A stretch of 64,000 nt of DNA from Puccinia triticina (GCF_026914185.1 NC_070565.1:434001-498000); one strand, 5' to 3'; counted from the stretch's first letter, positions 10,435 through 23,300 are shown. Numbers and translations are program-made. Notes: generated from the letters alone by a model not told the origin.

Positions 10435-12858
10435 CTAATAAATCTTTCCTCTGTTACAGAGTGTTAAACCCTTTTAGTCGTCATATTTGCCACGTAACAA
10501 GTTTGGTAAATTAATTTACCAGTGTTTATATCAGCAGAGTTATAGCTCTAGGGCCCAAAACCCTTATTTTGACGGGTTTTTTGCCTCAATTTTCATAAGC
10601 ATAGCTGTCATACTTGGTAATACTCTTATTGACTCTATTTTTTGTCTTATTTTTTACAGTCTACAGTTATAAAACTACGGCGGTACCTGTAAGTAGTATA
10701 AACCTGACAGTGGACACCTCCATGTACAGATTCTGGTGCACATAGTTGGCTGGTCCACTCTTCATTTGTGGTAAAATCTTCTATACCTCCTGTCAAGGAG
10801 ATAATAAAAATGGTTTAAAATTATCAAAATGTGTTTTTAGTATTTCGTCCTCTAGGGTGCATAAGCATATTAGTCAGACTTCCTCAGTCCACCCAAGAAG
10901 TAGGGGGCTGTTATTTTACAGTGCATTACAGGGGTCCATTTGGAACTATCTTTACTCTGCTGATCCTTTGCACCGTGATTTATATTATTTTTGTTTTTCT
11001 TTGTTTTTCAGGCCCAGATTGGATAAAAGCAATAAAATTTCTGTACTAATGTAAATCTGTGGGTATGAAATATCAATGTAAGACATCCCCTGGAATGAGC
11101 CTGAACTGTCATCTAGGCCCTAAAAATAATAATCAATGGTGGTGGGCCATGCAGAAATTGAAAATTCAATGTGCAGAGTACAAACAGGCACCAAACTGAC
11201 CGCTGCTAACTCACACCAAATTCAATATGGTAATGATTTGTGCAAATTGTGTCACCTGCACAGCTGAACTGGAGATTTGGCTGGCGCTCCACCTGGCACT
11301 ACAGTTGGCACTTCAACTGGCAATTCAGCTGGCCCTGAGGCTGCACACATGCATTGGTGACATCCCCACAACTGTAACTATGTCATGAATTCCTTTCAGC
11401 ATTTCAAGAGCTCTAGATGCCCCTCTAAATCCTAAATCAAGACACCTACCAAAAACATGAAGAGTGCATGAAACCAATGAACTGTTGAGATAATTTTGCG
11501 GTATCCTTGTAGTGTGGTATGCTTCTACTCTGTATGCAAGTTTTAGAGATCAACACTCTATTGCAACAAGCACCAAAAGCTAATAGTAGTAAATTAAATG
11601 ACATGAGAAATAAAACAAGCAAGTGTAAGTAGGGAAAAACATGGAAAAGAGCAAGAATCTTTTTAGATAAGAGAGTGAAATCAAAATAAACCTTTTATTT
11701 GTTCTTGTTCTAACTATGAATCAATATTTAGACACTGGAAAATATAGAGGAGATAATGGATAATAAAAAACAAGCCTGAAGGAAAAAATAGCAGGATCAA
11801 TAAAGAGTGAATGTGATCAAGAGAGAGAAAAGGGATTGTGATCTGTTGTACCTCCACTTGTGCTATCACCAAGGTCCTCCTGAGCTTCCATGGTCTTTGA
11901 GAGCAGATGAATTGGAACAAGAATTGTACAGATAGGCAAGTTTTGACGGTGGATTAAGGGATCTTGGGTTCAACAGCAGGCAGAGTTTGTGGTTCTTCTT
12001 GAGTCTCAAGAGCACATTCAAGCAGTGCGGGGATTCAGATTGTCTCAGACTTCAATAGCACATATGGGATTACATGCATAACTTTAATACGCAGATCCAA
12101 ATTATCTATCCAACACTATACACCCACAACTTAGCCTGTATCATGTATCTATATAGTTTAGTTGCTCTCCTTCTGTACTGAATGACAATTATACTTTGAC
12201 TCAATGTACCAAACCATGTCCTTCATCTCTCTTAGCTCTTGTTTCACCTTACTTACCCTCAACAAAAACTACAGGCTCAGAAAAACATTTTTTTATTACT
12301 GAAATTAAGATTTTGGGTTTGTAAATTGAGAGCTGGGAGCCTCTCAGACTTGGCAGGAAGTCATCCACTATTAGCTTAACTAATCCTCTCAACTGGAGGG
12401 TCCCAAAAGATGTCCCCGGGGGACGCTCTCTGTAGGTCAGGCAGCATTTTGAGTAGCCCGGCTTGGCCACTAAGGAGCGGGCGGCTCAAGCCCGTTCAAT
12501 TCCCATCCCTATTTAAAATTTTAAGATTAATTCTGCTCTTTGTGGGCATACCCTGCCAGTCCCACTATCAACAAGAACCAAATAACTTATTGATAAAAGC
12601 GTAGGGGTTTTCCTGTTATAGCAGGGTGATTACCACCAGTACCACTGGATTACAGTAGGGTGATTACCACCCCTGGATTATAGCAGGGTGATTATTGCCA
12701 CTGGAATGATTCCTCCCTTTGAATCTTGGTACTGTAGGTGTTTAATAATGGTTTGCATCTAATCATAATTCACAATGCCAAAAACCACATCAACTTGCAA
12801 AAGAGTTGGAAGTCAAGTTCACCACCTGCAAGATTTATTTCCTGCTTGTATAGTATAG
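10435..12858. other. Gene-free stretch
   Basis: No supported gene. The longest frames (about 100 codons at 10,746-11,054) have no domain. A triplicated motif, GGTGATTACCACC-like, lies at 12,625-12,695. No complete element was delimited. Confidence 0.5.
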
Positions 12859-13483
12859 TACATCAAGCGCGTCTGGGCACATGCCCCAGTCCCGCGCGGC
12901 CAAGTGCCACCGGGGGTTTGGAGGGTGCCCAGAGGGCTTGATTGGGGAGGTCGGGCGGGCGGCGGATCTTGGCACATGCCCAAGTCCTGCTTGGCCGACC
13001 CCAAGCTCTGGGCCAATGGGATCATTGCGGTAACATATCTAGACTGATGTGTGTACCAGCCATTGGATGTGTCAATATTGAGGGCCAATACACTGCTAGT
13101 CTTGGGGAGGAGAGCGCCCATCAAGGAGAGAACTAACCCTCCTTGATGGTTGGTCTGCAAACCGGTCATTGAGAGGGAGAGACGACTCCCTTCTTGCTGG
13201 TCAATATGTACCTGTATCAGTCATCAAGAAGAGAAAGTCTTGATGACCAGTCTGTAGACCAACCATCGAGGAGTGGAACTTTTCTCCTCAATGGCCTGCA
13301 TCTTTGGCAGGCGTGGCACCCTTGCTTGGCCTTGGCCCAGCGGGGCTTTGTGCCGAACCCCGCCAACTTGGCCATGTGCCAAGCGGGGGTTTTGGGTGTG
13401 TCACACACGCTTTGGGCTCGGCCATGCGGGCTTGGGCTTTTCACCCCCAAACTTGTGCATGTGCCCAGACGGGCTTGATGCAC
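12859..13483. mobile_element. Foldback element with CATCAAGC/GTCTGGGCACATGC ends
   Basis: The ends are inverted copies: 12,861-12,885 (CATCAAGC, GTCTGGGCACATGC) pairs with 13,457-13,480 (GCATGTGCCCAGAC, GCTTGATG). Inside are GC-rich GGCCAAG/CTTGGCC units and, at 13,140-13,290, palindromic modules (CAAACCGGTCATTGAGAGG, TGATGACCAGTCTGTAGACC) related to those of the 9.2-kb element. A diverged relative lies at 44,587-45,060. There is no transposase frame. Target duplication is unclear. Confidence 0.6.
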
Positions 13484-13484
13484 T

Positions 13485-13644
13485 TATGGTATTCAAAATT
13501 GCATATGCCACTGTTCACATCAAATCATAAAGCCCATTTTGGCTGGGAGATGTCAGCGTGCATAAAACTTAAAGTGACATCTCCCAGCCAAAATTGCGGT
13601 TTATGATTTTATGTAAAAAAATCTTATGCAATTTTGAATACCAT
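13485..13644. mobile_element. MITE with TATGGTATTCAAAATTGCATA ends
   Basis: About 160 bp. The left end ATGGTATTCAAAATTGCATA pairs with its reverse complement at 13,625-13,644, and an inner pair around GGCTGGGAGATGTCA makes it a near-complete hairpin. CACT is found on both sides. The ends resemble those of the MITE at 26,681-26,861 (TATGGTGTTCAAAGTTGG), so the two belong to one family. No coding sequence. Confidence 0.7.
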
Positions 13645-13961
13645 CACTATATCTTTTTTTGCTTGGTGCATAAGTGCGCTGCTGTGTATTTATTTTCAAG
13701 TCATCCAAGAAGCAAAAAAAAAGGAAAGGAAATGTAAGGAGTGAAGAGTCTACAAAAAAGGGGATACTGGTTGATTGCTATTGAATAAAATAGACACCAT
13801 GGTAAGTTGAGTGGTTTATGTTACTGGATAAGTGAATAACAAGGCTACCAGTAATTCTAATATGTAAAAGGATGGGGTAAGTTTTGACTTTGGAAATTAA
13901 TCGAGAAGGGAATTGGAGAAGATAAGCTAAGAAGAGAGAAGGATAAAAACAGGAAGTTGTT

Positions 13962-16263
13962 TTAGGAGGTCCCATTAGTCTCAGCAGTAGATGGAATGGT
14001 TGCGGCAATCAACAAAGAATGAGTCCCGCCGGCGGCGCATCTGACGACTTTCAGTGTTCCGCGGTCAGCGCCCTTGTTGAGAGCCTTGCTAGTAAGAATT
14101 TTGGGAGTCTCGACGAGCTCGATTTCTTCGCCGTCTTCATCTTTGCCCTGGCCGAGCTCGTTGCTCTGACCGAGGCCCCAGCTGTATGCGTTCCCTTGGT
14201 TGTCGACGGCTAGGTTGTGGCGGGTCCCGCAGGAAATGTCGATGACCGGATGAGGAAACTCTACCCGGGCCGGTGTCCGGAGACATTGGCCAGGAACGAA
14301 GCCTTGGTTGGCCGCCTCTTGCTCGACCTCCAGCCGTTCAGCCATCTCGTCCCACTGCGGCGCCGGATCGTCCTCCTCATCATCTTGCTCTTCCGGTTTC
14401 TTTTGCTTTCGAGCCGCCAGACGTTCGTTGTATTTGACCAGGCTACTCTCGAACTTGACTTTACGTTTCTTGAGCTCTTCTTCGACAAAGGTCTTCTTCT
14501 TAGCCGTCCCCGCCTTGCGCTCCTCTTCAGCAGCCACGATCTCCTTCGCCGAGTGTGCGATGCCGATCTCGCTATTCTCGTAGTTTCCAACGGCCCATAC
14601 TTGCCCGTTGTCGAGCAGGAACAGGGTGTGGAAGTCCCCGCCCTCGATCGCGACAACTCTAGCCCCGTCGTGTTGGTCCGGAGCCATGGCACGGACGGGC
14701 GTCGGAACACTGACGATCTCGTCTTCCCAGCCCGCCTCCTCACTACTGATCCCAAGCTGGCCGCGCGTGTTGAGACCCCAGCCGAAAACCGTGCCGTTCT
14801 CATGGACCGCAAATGAGTGGCTGCCTCCCGTGCCGAGTAAGACGATCTTCTTCAACGACAGGCGCTCAGGGGTCAGGCCGTTCTTCTTGCGTCGCTCGAT
14901 GATTTTCCGCCCTAGTTGCTGCTGTTGTCCATTTCCCCAACTGTACACGTGTCCTTCGGTCGTCAGGGCAAGCACGTGGTCGTATCCACATACGACCTGG
15001 GACACTGGGTATTCACGCAAATTCGAGACGCGAGTGGGGACGAGTTGCTTGGGTGAGGTGCCAACCTTGCCGTCAAAGCCAAGAAGACCGTCGTTAGACT
15101 GAGGAATAGAGATTACCATGCAAATATGACATTAGCAAAATTCAAGTAATATATAGAATACATATAAAGAGAATAAACCACTGACGCGAAAACTACCCCA
15201 AGCCACTAGTTCTCCTTCCTCGCTGACAGCGACACTAACAGAATCACCAGCACAGGCGCGCGCGGCCTTGAAAGGGGTGCGTCCGGATTCGGGATCGGGT
15301 TGAGGCGATAGAGTCGCGACGCACATGGGTCGAGTCTCCAATTCTTCTTGCTCGACGCCCAGAATGCCCTCAGTCTTTCTTCCCAGCGCGGCATTGTCGT
15401 TAATTCCCCAGCTCCAAATCTTCCCTTCGCTATCGATCACCAAGGTGTGCATGCCTCCAGCCGCAAGATGTATAGGCTCGGCGAACTCCTTCTTCTTGCG
15501 TAACTCCTCGATCGTCGAATGTACCGCCGGCTTCCTCACATCGTCCAGCTTCTCGGCCCCCATTCCCATTTGTCCCATATCCCCGGCTCCAAAGATCAAG
15601 GCGACGTGCGAATCAGGTTGAGCTTGCTTCAGCCATTCATGCTTGTCGATCTTCATCGAATTTAAAGGATTCCCACATCGTACATTGATCTTGACTTGTT
15701 CTTCTGATGAATACTCTATCTTGACCTGGGGTAACGGGTTAAAATTTGATCGAAGCGCTTTGGTTGTAAACAATGGCTTCGGGGCCGCGATGGGTGCGGC
15801 AGGCCGCTGAGGTTTGGCTTTATCGGTTTTAGTCGGTTTAGCGGCTTTGGATGGTTTAACAACTTTAGAAGGCCTAGGCGACTTGACGGGTTTGGCGGGC
15901 TTGGTGGGCGCGATAGTTGGTTTTTGGCGTTTTGAGGGTGGAACTTCTTCAAATAGTACAGGGTCTATGTTGGCTTCTATTGGCAAGTCTTGATCTGCGT
16001 TCGAACGCGGTTTTGATGTTGAGTCAACCCCATTCGGTCGAGTTTCTGCGTCAGATTTTTTGGGTCGTCCCCTTTTCTTGGTTGGAGCTTTGGTAGTGTT
16101 CTCCTGAACTCCTTCCGCGGGGGTTTCTTTCGCACTTACTAATTTTTGTATCGCATGAATCAGGAGAAAAATGATCGGGGTGAGTACTTCTTTTTTCGAT
16201 TCTAGGTTAGAATGGAATGAGCAGTCTAGTAAATTAAAGTAACTAACCTTTAGGACGACCCAT
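13962..16263 (-). CDS. RCC1-domain protein, Ran guanine-nucleotide exchange factor type
   Basis: Three-exon gene, complement(join(13962..15098,15186..16138,16248..16263)), 2106 nt, 701 codons plus stop; donors GTTAGT and GTCAGT, acceptors TTAG and CTCAG. RCC1 proteins (Pim1/Srm1 in yeasts) form a seven-bladed propeller on chromatin and exchange nucleotide on Ran. Visible blade signatures include HVALIFGAGDMGQMGMG, GGMHTLVIDSEGKIWSWG, CGYDHVLALTTEGHVYSWG, GGSHSFAVHENGTVFGWG, GGDFHTLFLLDNGQVWAVG, CGTRHNLAVDNQGNAYSWG and AAGGTHSLL. The N-terminal extension of about 140 residues is Lys/Pro/Ala-rich with AT-hook-like GRPK and KKRGRPKK, fitting DNA or nuclear localisation. A charged insert rich in Glu/Lys sits between blades, longer than in yeast. 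The start was chosen because exon 1 (MGRPK) splices in frame. No defects seen. Confidence 0.9.
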
Positions 16264-16861
16264 GCCGTTCTATATTACTGAGGACAGTCGTTCGATCTCC
16301 TGGAATGATTAAATAGGCGAGGTATGTAGTGAGAATGCTGGGTGACCACTGGTTGGGATGGGGGACAAAAAAATCTGTACCCCTGAGCACCGGGTTCAGA
16401 CTTGGTGACACCCCCTGTGACACTCGGGTGTATGCATGTATGTAGGTGTCATTGACGGTCAACAGATCACTGGCGTCAGAGGACCCTGGCACGCGCGGTC
16501 AGAGGGTACGCATGAAAATCAATTCAAAAATCGTGGTTGGCATCAGTTGTTTTCCCTCTGGAGTCTGGACTATTCAATCAAAGTGAGTTTTTTCTTTCTA
16601 TTGATATGAATGATTTCATCACTAATTCAACCTGAATTTAACTTCTTTTTTAAACAAACTAGGATGGTTTGAACCTGTTGTGGTGCTGTGTTTCATTATT
16701 AGCATATGTACTTAGTTTATCAGGTAAGCCCTGTGATGTTTCCTTTCTTCTTTTTTTTCTCTTTCTCTTTCTCTTTTCACTCTTGTGTTTTCTTTTAGCT
16801 CCGTGACCATCTGAAATCTTACACTCTCTTTTGCTTCTTATTCACCGGCATCCCAGAGCAT
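16264..16861. promoter_or_regulatory. RCC1 upstream region and left flank of Tc1 element
   Basis: The first few hundred bases should hold the minus-strand RCC1 promoter; a CT/TC-rich tract lies at 16,745-16,795. The left terminal inverted repeat of the Tc1/mariner element should lie here, but I could not match the right end to it. No gene. Confidence 0.4.
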
Positions 16862-17018
16862 AAGAGAACCAAACCCACCCAAAAACCAAACCTCTCAACC
16901 AAGGCCAAGGCAATGATTGTCGGGATGGCAAGGGCAGGCAAAAGTTTGAACTTCCTTTCAAAGGAGTTCAAGACTGCCAAGTCAACGTTATCTGGAGTTG
17001 TTAACTGCTGGAAGGAGC

Positions 17019-17158
17019 TAAAGGAACCTCAGAAGTGGTTCACGGTAGGAACGATGATTTTCATGTATGTAAACATAGGCAGGTTTATATACATGAAAAG
17101 AATGTGAAAAGGGGGTCTAGATGAGACCCTCTACGCGTAACCCAGTGGGGTTACAACA
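17019..17158 (-). repeat. Copia 3' LTR
   Basis: 140 bp, running TGTTGTAACCCC to a TTA end in the element's direction; the other LTR ends TCA, so the canonical CA was lost here by one transition. Preceded by GGAGC. It reads into the transposase frame by chance, which extends the apparent N-terminal transposase frame beyond its true break at 17,018. Confidence 0.95.
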
Positions 17159-17168
17159 CTCCCCCCTC
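17159..17168 (-). promoter_or_regulatory. Polypurine tract of the Copia element
   Basis: GAGGGGGGAG on the minus strand directly abuts the TG of the 3' LTR, where plus-strand DNA synthesis is primed in LTR retrotransposons. Confidence 0.85.
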
Positions 17169-17528
17169 AGCTAGACACCACTCATGATCCTCCCCCGGAA
17201 CTTCTCGAAAGACTCCTTCCCCAAAGCTTTTGTAAAAATGTCTGCTAGTTGTTCCGTCGTTGGGACCCATACTAGATCTGTTTTCTTTTTGTATATGGCT
17301 TGATTAGTAAGAAAAAACTCGCGGTCAACGTGTCTCACCCTCTTATTTGCGGAGTCATCCGTGCTTACGCGTATCGCGGCCTGGTTATCACAATGCAAAT
17401 GGCCTGTGAAATCTTCCTTGAGGATGTCAGCAAGTAGGTGCCGTATCCACAAGACTTGCCGAGTACCTATTCCAAGGGCCATGTACTCCGCTTGGCAAGT
17501 GGATGCCGCAACCGTCGCAAACCTTCTT

Positions 17529-17938
17529 GCAACAATGGGAAGTTACGTTATCCGTAACAAAAAGTAACAGATAACGTAACTAAATTGGTGCCGTTATCCT
17601 TGCGCTAACGGCAGCATTGTTTTAGTTACGTTATTTTTTGATTTTTTTTCTGTTTTATTAGACCCGTTACGTTATCCCCCGCAATCTGAGGAGGATAACG
17701 TGCGGATAACGCGGGTTTTTTGCCTATTTTACGGTGCTTTTACGCCAGATAACGCGGTTAGCGCGTTATCGGCGTTATTTTTTGCGGCATCAAGGCGGAA
17801 ATTCGCCTCTGTTACGTTATCCAAAAGAGCGCAGGAATATTTCACCAGATAACAATAACGCGTTATCTGGTAACGGTGGGAAGTTACGTTACAAAAATCC
17901 CGCTAGATAACGTAACGTAAGTAACTTCCCATTGTTGC
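17529..17938. mobile_element. 410-bp element with GCAACAATGGGAAGTTAC ends, rich in GATAACG
   Basis: Terminal inverted repeats GCAACAATGGGAAGTTAC and GTAACTTCCCATTGTTGC are perfect, and TTCTT flanks both sides (17,524-17,528 and 17,939-17,943). Removing the element and one TTCTT restores the Copia RNase H frame (WASRRFATVAAS). The interior has many copies of GTTATC/GATAAC in both orientations. There is no coding frame. A 5-bp duplication does not clearly fit the 8-bp hAT or the TA/TNA classes, so the superfamily is open. Confidence 0.85.
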
Positions 17939-19049
17939 TTCTTGAAGCCCATAGAATTGGACAACCAAAAAATGTTACCAACAACCCGTAAGTGGACCTG
18001 GCGTGTTCGCCTCCACAGGATGCGTCTACAAAGCATTTGAGCGCCTTACCACTGTCCTGAGGCGACAGATTTAGTGTAATGTCTTTTGAGCCAGCCAAAT
18101 AGCCTAGCAGATGTCGAACTCCTTTCCAGTGATTTACCCCAGGTTGCGCTGAGAAATTCGCCAAAAGGTTTACCGCAAAAGCGATGTCTGGGCGTGTACC
18201 AACTGCCAGGTAGCTAAAAGATCCCAGAATGGAAAGGTATTTGGTCGAATCACCGGGCACACCATTTGGATCTGTTATCAGTTCTAGAGCCGTAGGAAGA
18301 GGTGTCTTATATGTCAGTGCGCCATCCCAGTGATCCTTCAGTACCTGGTCAATGAGCTTAGGCTGTCGAAGTAGAAAACCGCTCGTCTGACGCTGAATTT
18401 CAACTCCAACGATTGACTCCAAGCCGTCCGTCCACTTGATCTGTAGAATACCCTTCAGGCTCTCCTCTACTTTACGCAACAACACATCCAAAGATCCGGT
18501 GATGACGCCGTCGTCCACATGGATCCATATGATACCAATCGCGGAGCTGTGCTGTAAAGTGTATAAGCTGTTATTGTATTGGCTTGCCTTGTATCCCAAA
18601 CGCTCCAGAATTCCTTTCAAATGTAGCCACCAGCATCTCGCCGCTTGTTTGGTGCCATAAAGCGCTTTGTGAAGTTTCATCGCGTAGCCCGGTGGTAGAT
18701 TCATCCCCTCGGGTGCCTTTACCCACACTTCTTCATCTATGGGAGAGTTAAGGTAAGCTGCAACGAAATCAAATGACCTAACCTGCCAGTTGAATTTAGC
18801 TGCTAGGCTCAACAGGAGCCTTAGCAAAGCAAACGTAGCAGTGGGCGCAAACGTCTTGTTAAAGTCGTATCCCTCCCTCTGTGTAAAACCTTTCGCGACA
18901 TAGCGCGCTTTCCATCGCACTATTTCTGACTGATTGTTTGTTTTTTCAGCAAAGACCCACCGACCATCGAGCGGTTGTCGGTCCTTTGGGCAAGGCAACG
19001 CTGACCAGACCTTCATCCTGAATAGGTTCCCGAGTTCTTCTTCAATAGC

Positions 19050-20362
19050 AAGGGTGAAACAGCTTCGCTGCAAACAGCGCAGCGAAGCGGTCAGCGCAGC
19101 GGTTTTTGGCCCCGCTGCGCTGCGCTGACATTCAGCGGGTGGGGCGCTGCGCTAAGCGCTGATAGTTCTCACCGGAAAAAAATGTTGATAATTAGCGCGC
19201 TAAATCAGCGGTCTGTCAGCGGCAGGACCGCTGCGCTGACACTTTTTTCAGCGGAAAAACCGCTAAATTCAGCGCAGCGCAGCGGTCCAAAACCGCTGAT
19301 TGGAGAGCCATGGGGTCGGACATGACCGCTGATCTAAGTACAACATTAGAAAAAAAACCAATGAAAAAAAAGTAATAAAAATGAGGAGTGAGAAATAATT
19401 AAATATAAATGAGGAAGAGGAAGACATTAGGCTACTTTTTGGGGGGTTTTGGCGGGTTGGGGGGGGGAAGAATCATCATACTTTTTGAACTTTGGGTTTT
19501 TCCGTGCACTGTCAATGACTTTCTGGCAGTCTTCAAATTCTGCACCCATCCTGACACCATTCACAAGCCACACATCGTCCGAATCCTGAATCGTATCGAC
19601 ATTAATCACTTGGCCTGTACGTTGGGAGGTTTGCTTCACTCCTGCAGCTCAAACTTCCTTATCGGTGGAATCTGCAACATTCTTTTTTTTTTGATTTGGT
19701 ACTGGTTTGTGCTGGTGCATCAGAGAATGAAGCGGCGGGTCGACGAGTTTTGGTTTGAGTCAGAGTTGGGATGAAGCCAGGTCGAGTGCTAGGAGTACGA
19801 ATGCGGCTGGATTCCCGGCGGGTGGATTGGGGGACATTGATAGGATCATCAATTGTGTTAGGAGGGGTGCAAGGGTGATCAGTCTGGTCCTGGTCTTCAT
19901 TATCTTCACTAAGTCCGTTGTCTTCAGCCATGGTGATGAGGAGAATCAGAGGAAGGCAGGTCGGCTAGGGGTCAAATACGTGGAAGCCAAACGGGATAGC
20001 ACTTGGGCCACGTGCGTGTCACTGCGGAAAAAATGCGCTGCGCCTCACTGACAGCGGCGCTTCCGCTGCGGCAGCCGTCAGCACTCACAGCAGAAACAGC
20101 GCGCTGACAGCTGAAATAGCGGTCAGCGGCAATTCAGCGCAATTTCCGCTGCGCTGCGCTTTTTGTCAGCTTTAGCGCTCATTTATCCGCTGCGCTAACG
20201 CTGATCACCGGAAATTGTCAGCGGTATAAACGCTGAAATCAGCGTCAGCGCAGCGGCCAGACCGCTGCGCTAACGCTGATTGGGCTGGAGAATCAGCGGT
20301 GGACCGCTGCGCTGCGCTAAAAGTGCCGCTGATGTCAGCGCAGCGCAGCGGTTTCACCCTTG
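19050..20362 (-). mobile_element. Internally deleted hAT element
   Basis: 1313 bp, flanked by TCAATAGC at 19,042-19,049 and 20,363-20,370 (8-bp duplication, the hAT hallmark). Ends AAGGGTGAAAC and GTTTCACCCTT are inverted. Both subterminal regions are packed with AGCGCAGCGG/GCTGCGCT units, which are probable transposase binding repeats. It retains only the ends of a transposase gene. Its removal restores the Copia frame (WRDAI-EEELGNL). Relatives are at 28,338-28,656 and 30,343-30,869. Confidence 0.92.
19427..19931 (-). pseudogene. Remnant of hAT transposase: N-terminus joined to C-terminus
   Basis: Two minus-strand frames, 19,659-19,931 (starts MAEDNGLSEDNEDQDQ, polar and acidic, then basic KSKKKECC) and 19,427-19,639. 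The latter contains VWLVNGVRMGAEFEDCQKVI and ARKNPKFKKY, which resembles the tail that follows the dimerisation region of rust hAT transposases. They are offset by one frame around a T run at 19,681-19,691. The zinc finger and catalytic core are missing, so the element depended on a full copy elsewhere. The hAT identity rests mainly on the ends and target duplication; the tail match is from family memory. Confidence 0.6.
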
Positions 20363-23300
20363 TCAATAGCGTCTCGCCACTTTAGCCAATTCGCTGACTT
20401 CTTCGCTTGCAGGAAAGTCCTCGGAACTGTAGCCGCGAAAAAGGAACACTCTTGCAGGAGCTTGTCCACGATCATCTCCTGTTTGGTAATCAGAACGTCG
20501 GTACTGTGGTCGCCAAGACAAAGCCTATTCATAACGAAATCTAATTTGTGCTTGTTAGAGGGAGCGTCAGCAATGGGCGCCGGCACAGATTCCTGAACTG
20601 GAGGCAAGGGCTTAGGGACAGTGAGGGGTTTATAAAGTGGGGGTCGCTTCACTTGCCAGTCGACGATTGCTGATGCTACCAGTTTGTTGGTATCACGGAT
20701 CCAAAAAATCCAACCCTTGCTGTCGTCGCAGTTCGCAACTACTCGTCCTTCGACAGCTCTGTGATCCAGCTTTTGCCTCTTTTCAATGGGTACATGTACA
20801 AAACCTACCTCACCAAAAATCCAAGCCGTGTCGAAAGATGGTCGTCTTCCATAGAATGCTTCAAAAGGCGACCTTGATCCACTCCGTTTGCTGGGTATCC
20901 TGTTCAATGTATCACTTGCCCAAATGTAACTGAATCCCCAGAAGGATTTATCGAGCTTGCTGTCAATCAATAAAGTCCTTCCCATTTCACTCAGTGTACG
21001 ATTGTAGCGCTCTATCGCTCCATTTTGATAATGGTGATACGGCAAGGCCCGTTCAGCTTTAATCCCTTTGCTTGCGAGGAAAGTAAGGAATACGTTACTG
21101 TTGTATTTGCCTCCATTGTCGCTCCTCACAGTCCTAACCTTATCCCCAGTTGCGCACTCCCATCGTTTGATTGTTGCGATCACCATCGCACAAGCTTGAT
21201 CCTTGCTCTTCATGATCTTTGCTTCGGAGAAACCGGTACCCAGATCTCGAATGGTCAGCACGAATTGCCCTTGGTTGAATGTCGGAACTTGAAAAGGGCC
21301 GACAATATCTGTGGAGATCACACCTAGGCGAGGGATAATTCTATCAGTAGTAGAGAGTCGATTTTGCAGCAGACTCTTGCTGATGGCGCAGATAGAGCAT
21401 TTAATTTCTCCCGGTGGAAGAGAGACAGGCAGGTTGTTACCATTCCCAGACTTGCATAAATGCTTGATCTTTCTCAAGCTCGCGTGACCAAATAGCCGAT
21501 GCCAACACATAAGAATCTTTTCATTGTTAGTCAAATCCTTATCACACATTTTCAAGTCAGTAGGAGACATATCCAGAGGCACATAGAAGTTATTTTTAAG
21601 ATTGAGACGTTCAGACGTTGAGATAGGGGAACAAGAAACGTTTAGGCTTTTGCAGGAGACATGGCGAGGGGAAGAGCAATTCGGCTCGTAGTTTTGGTTG
21701 ATAACAGGATGAGGAAAAATCCATTTATTGTGTCGCGCCACGAAGGGACAGGAAAACACGTGGTTGCCGTTGCGGCAAAATATGTCATAACGGTCCTGTG
21801 ACACATCATATGTGAAATAGGAGTTAGCTTTCCTCAACGCGGCTAGGGAGATCAGGATTGTTCTCGCTAGCTCACAATAAAGCACACCGTGGATTGTAAC
21901 CCGTTGGTTGTTCACTCCGTCAAACTGAAGATTGCCTTGGCCAGTGATAAAGGCGGTGTTGCCTTCAGTAGCTACTTTTAGGGGAATGGGGTGAAGGAAT
22001 GAGCAAAAGTTGAAGAGAAAACGACGATCACCACAGAGATGGTGAGACGCACCAGAATCCACTATCAGTGCTCCCTCAGCCATTACCACATCCGCATGAC
22101 CAAAGTTGAGGTCGGCCAGGTCATCGGCCAGATTGCCGAGCTCCACCATGCGTGCCGAGTGATCTTTTGGTTGTTGCACCGGCGCTTCTGACATCCTGGC
22201 GGCAGGCTGGGAACGTTGGCGTTGACTCATTGCTGCTTGAGTCGCAGAATCACTTCGGCCGTTTTGATATTGAGGTCGGTATGAGTCGCCGGGTCGGAAA
22301 ACTTGAGGAGCTGGTGGTCCAGGTGGTCGCATGCTGGTTGGCGGTGGTTGAACCGAGGGATAGGTGCCTGTGTAACCTGCTGGCGCCACGATCGGATAGA
22401 ACGGTTGAAAACCGTGCTGCTGTGGGATCGAGTACTGGTTGTAGCCGCGATGGTGAGACAATGGTCTTGCTGGGCCGTGGTTCGGGCCGTTCCGGGCTCG
22501 AAGAGGGCAGTCTCGGAGCATATGATTTGGTGAACAGCACTGCCAACAGACACCCGCTTGCATCGCTAGGAAATCCGTTGCATCCGGCGTGTTGTCTGGA
22601 TGGGGAGAGACAGCATTTGGGATACCTATGCTGTTCTGGGTATCGGCTTGCATTGCGAGGGGTTGGGTGACCGGCATAGGTTGATCTTCAGCATCGATTT
22701 CGCGTTGGTGGCGGATGTTCTGTTGCACAATGTTGACAGTCCGAACAATGTTGTCGAAGTCTGGAACGGTCCTGCTGCGTGACGCCTGTAACGCCAACTC
22801 CACTCTCCGATCCACTTCTCGCATCACCTCCGGTTCCGAACCGAGTCCATTTTGAAGAACCAAACCAGGAAGATCACGATTGAGGTCGATATTTTGTCGG
22901 TGGAGCTCATCAAGATGGTCAGTGATCGCCATATTGATCGTCGCCGAGGACGCATGATCACGGATATTAAACCGAAGTAGGCGTCGAAATGCATTAATTT
23001 GTGCCGCCCTGGTGATGACATTGAAGCGGAGGCGGATTTCAGCAAACATCAAATGCGTGGTTGCGAAACGCGCCATGGGTCGGCGCAGAGTCCTGTCGAT
23101 GGAGGAAAGCAGAACCAATCAAGCAATCCGTTCATGTACTTCACTCGTCGACGGGAACATGAGATAATCACCGTCATTGACGGCATCACGCATACGTTCC
23201 TCCACAAAATCTCCCCATACCCCAAAGTTAGACCCGTCAGGCAGGAGGCGATCCTCGTCTCGGATGAGGTTGACAACTGAGGCGATAATAGCCGCTGTGT

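Noticed and set aside
14217..14816. Long plus-strand frame opposite the RCC1 gene
   Set aside because: Antisense shadow of the RCC1 coding exon.
16913..17107. Transposase reading continuing as KEPQKWFTVGTM
   Set aside because: Those residues come from reading into the Copia LTR, which begins at 17,019; the true continuation is at 26,973.
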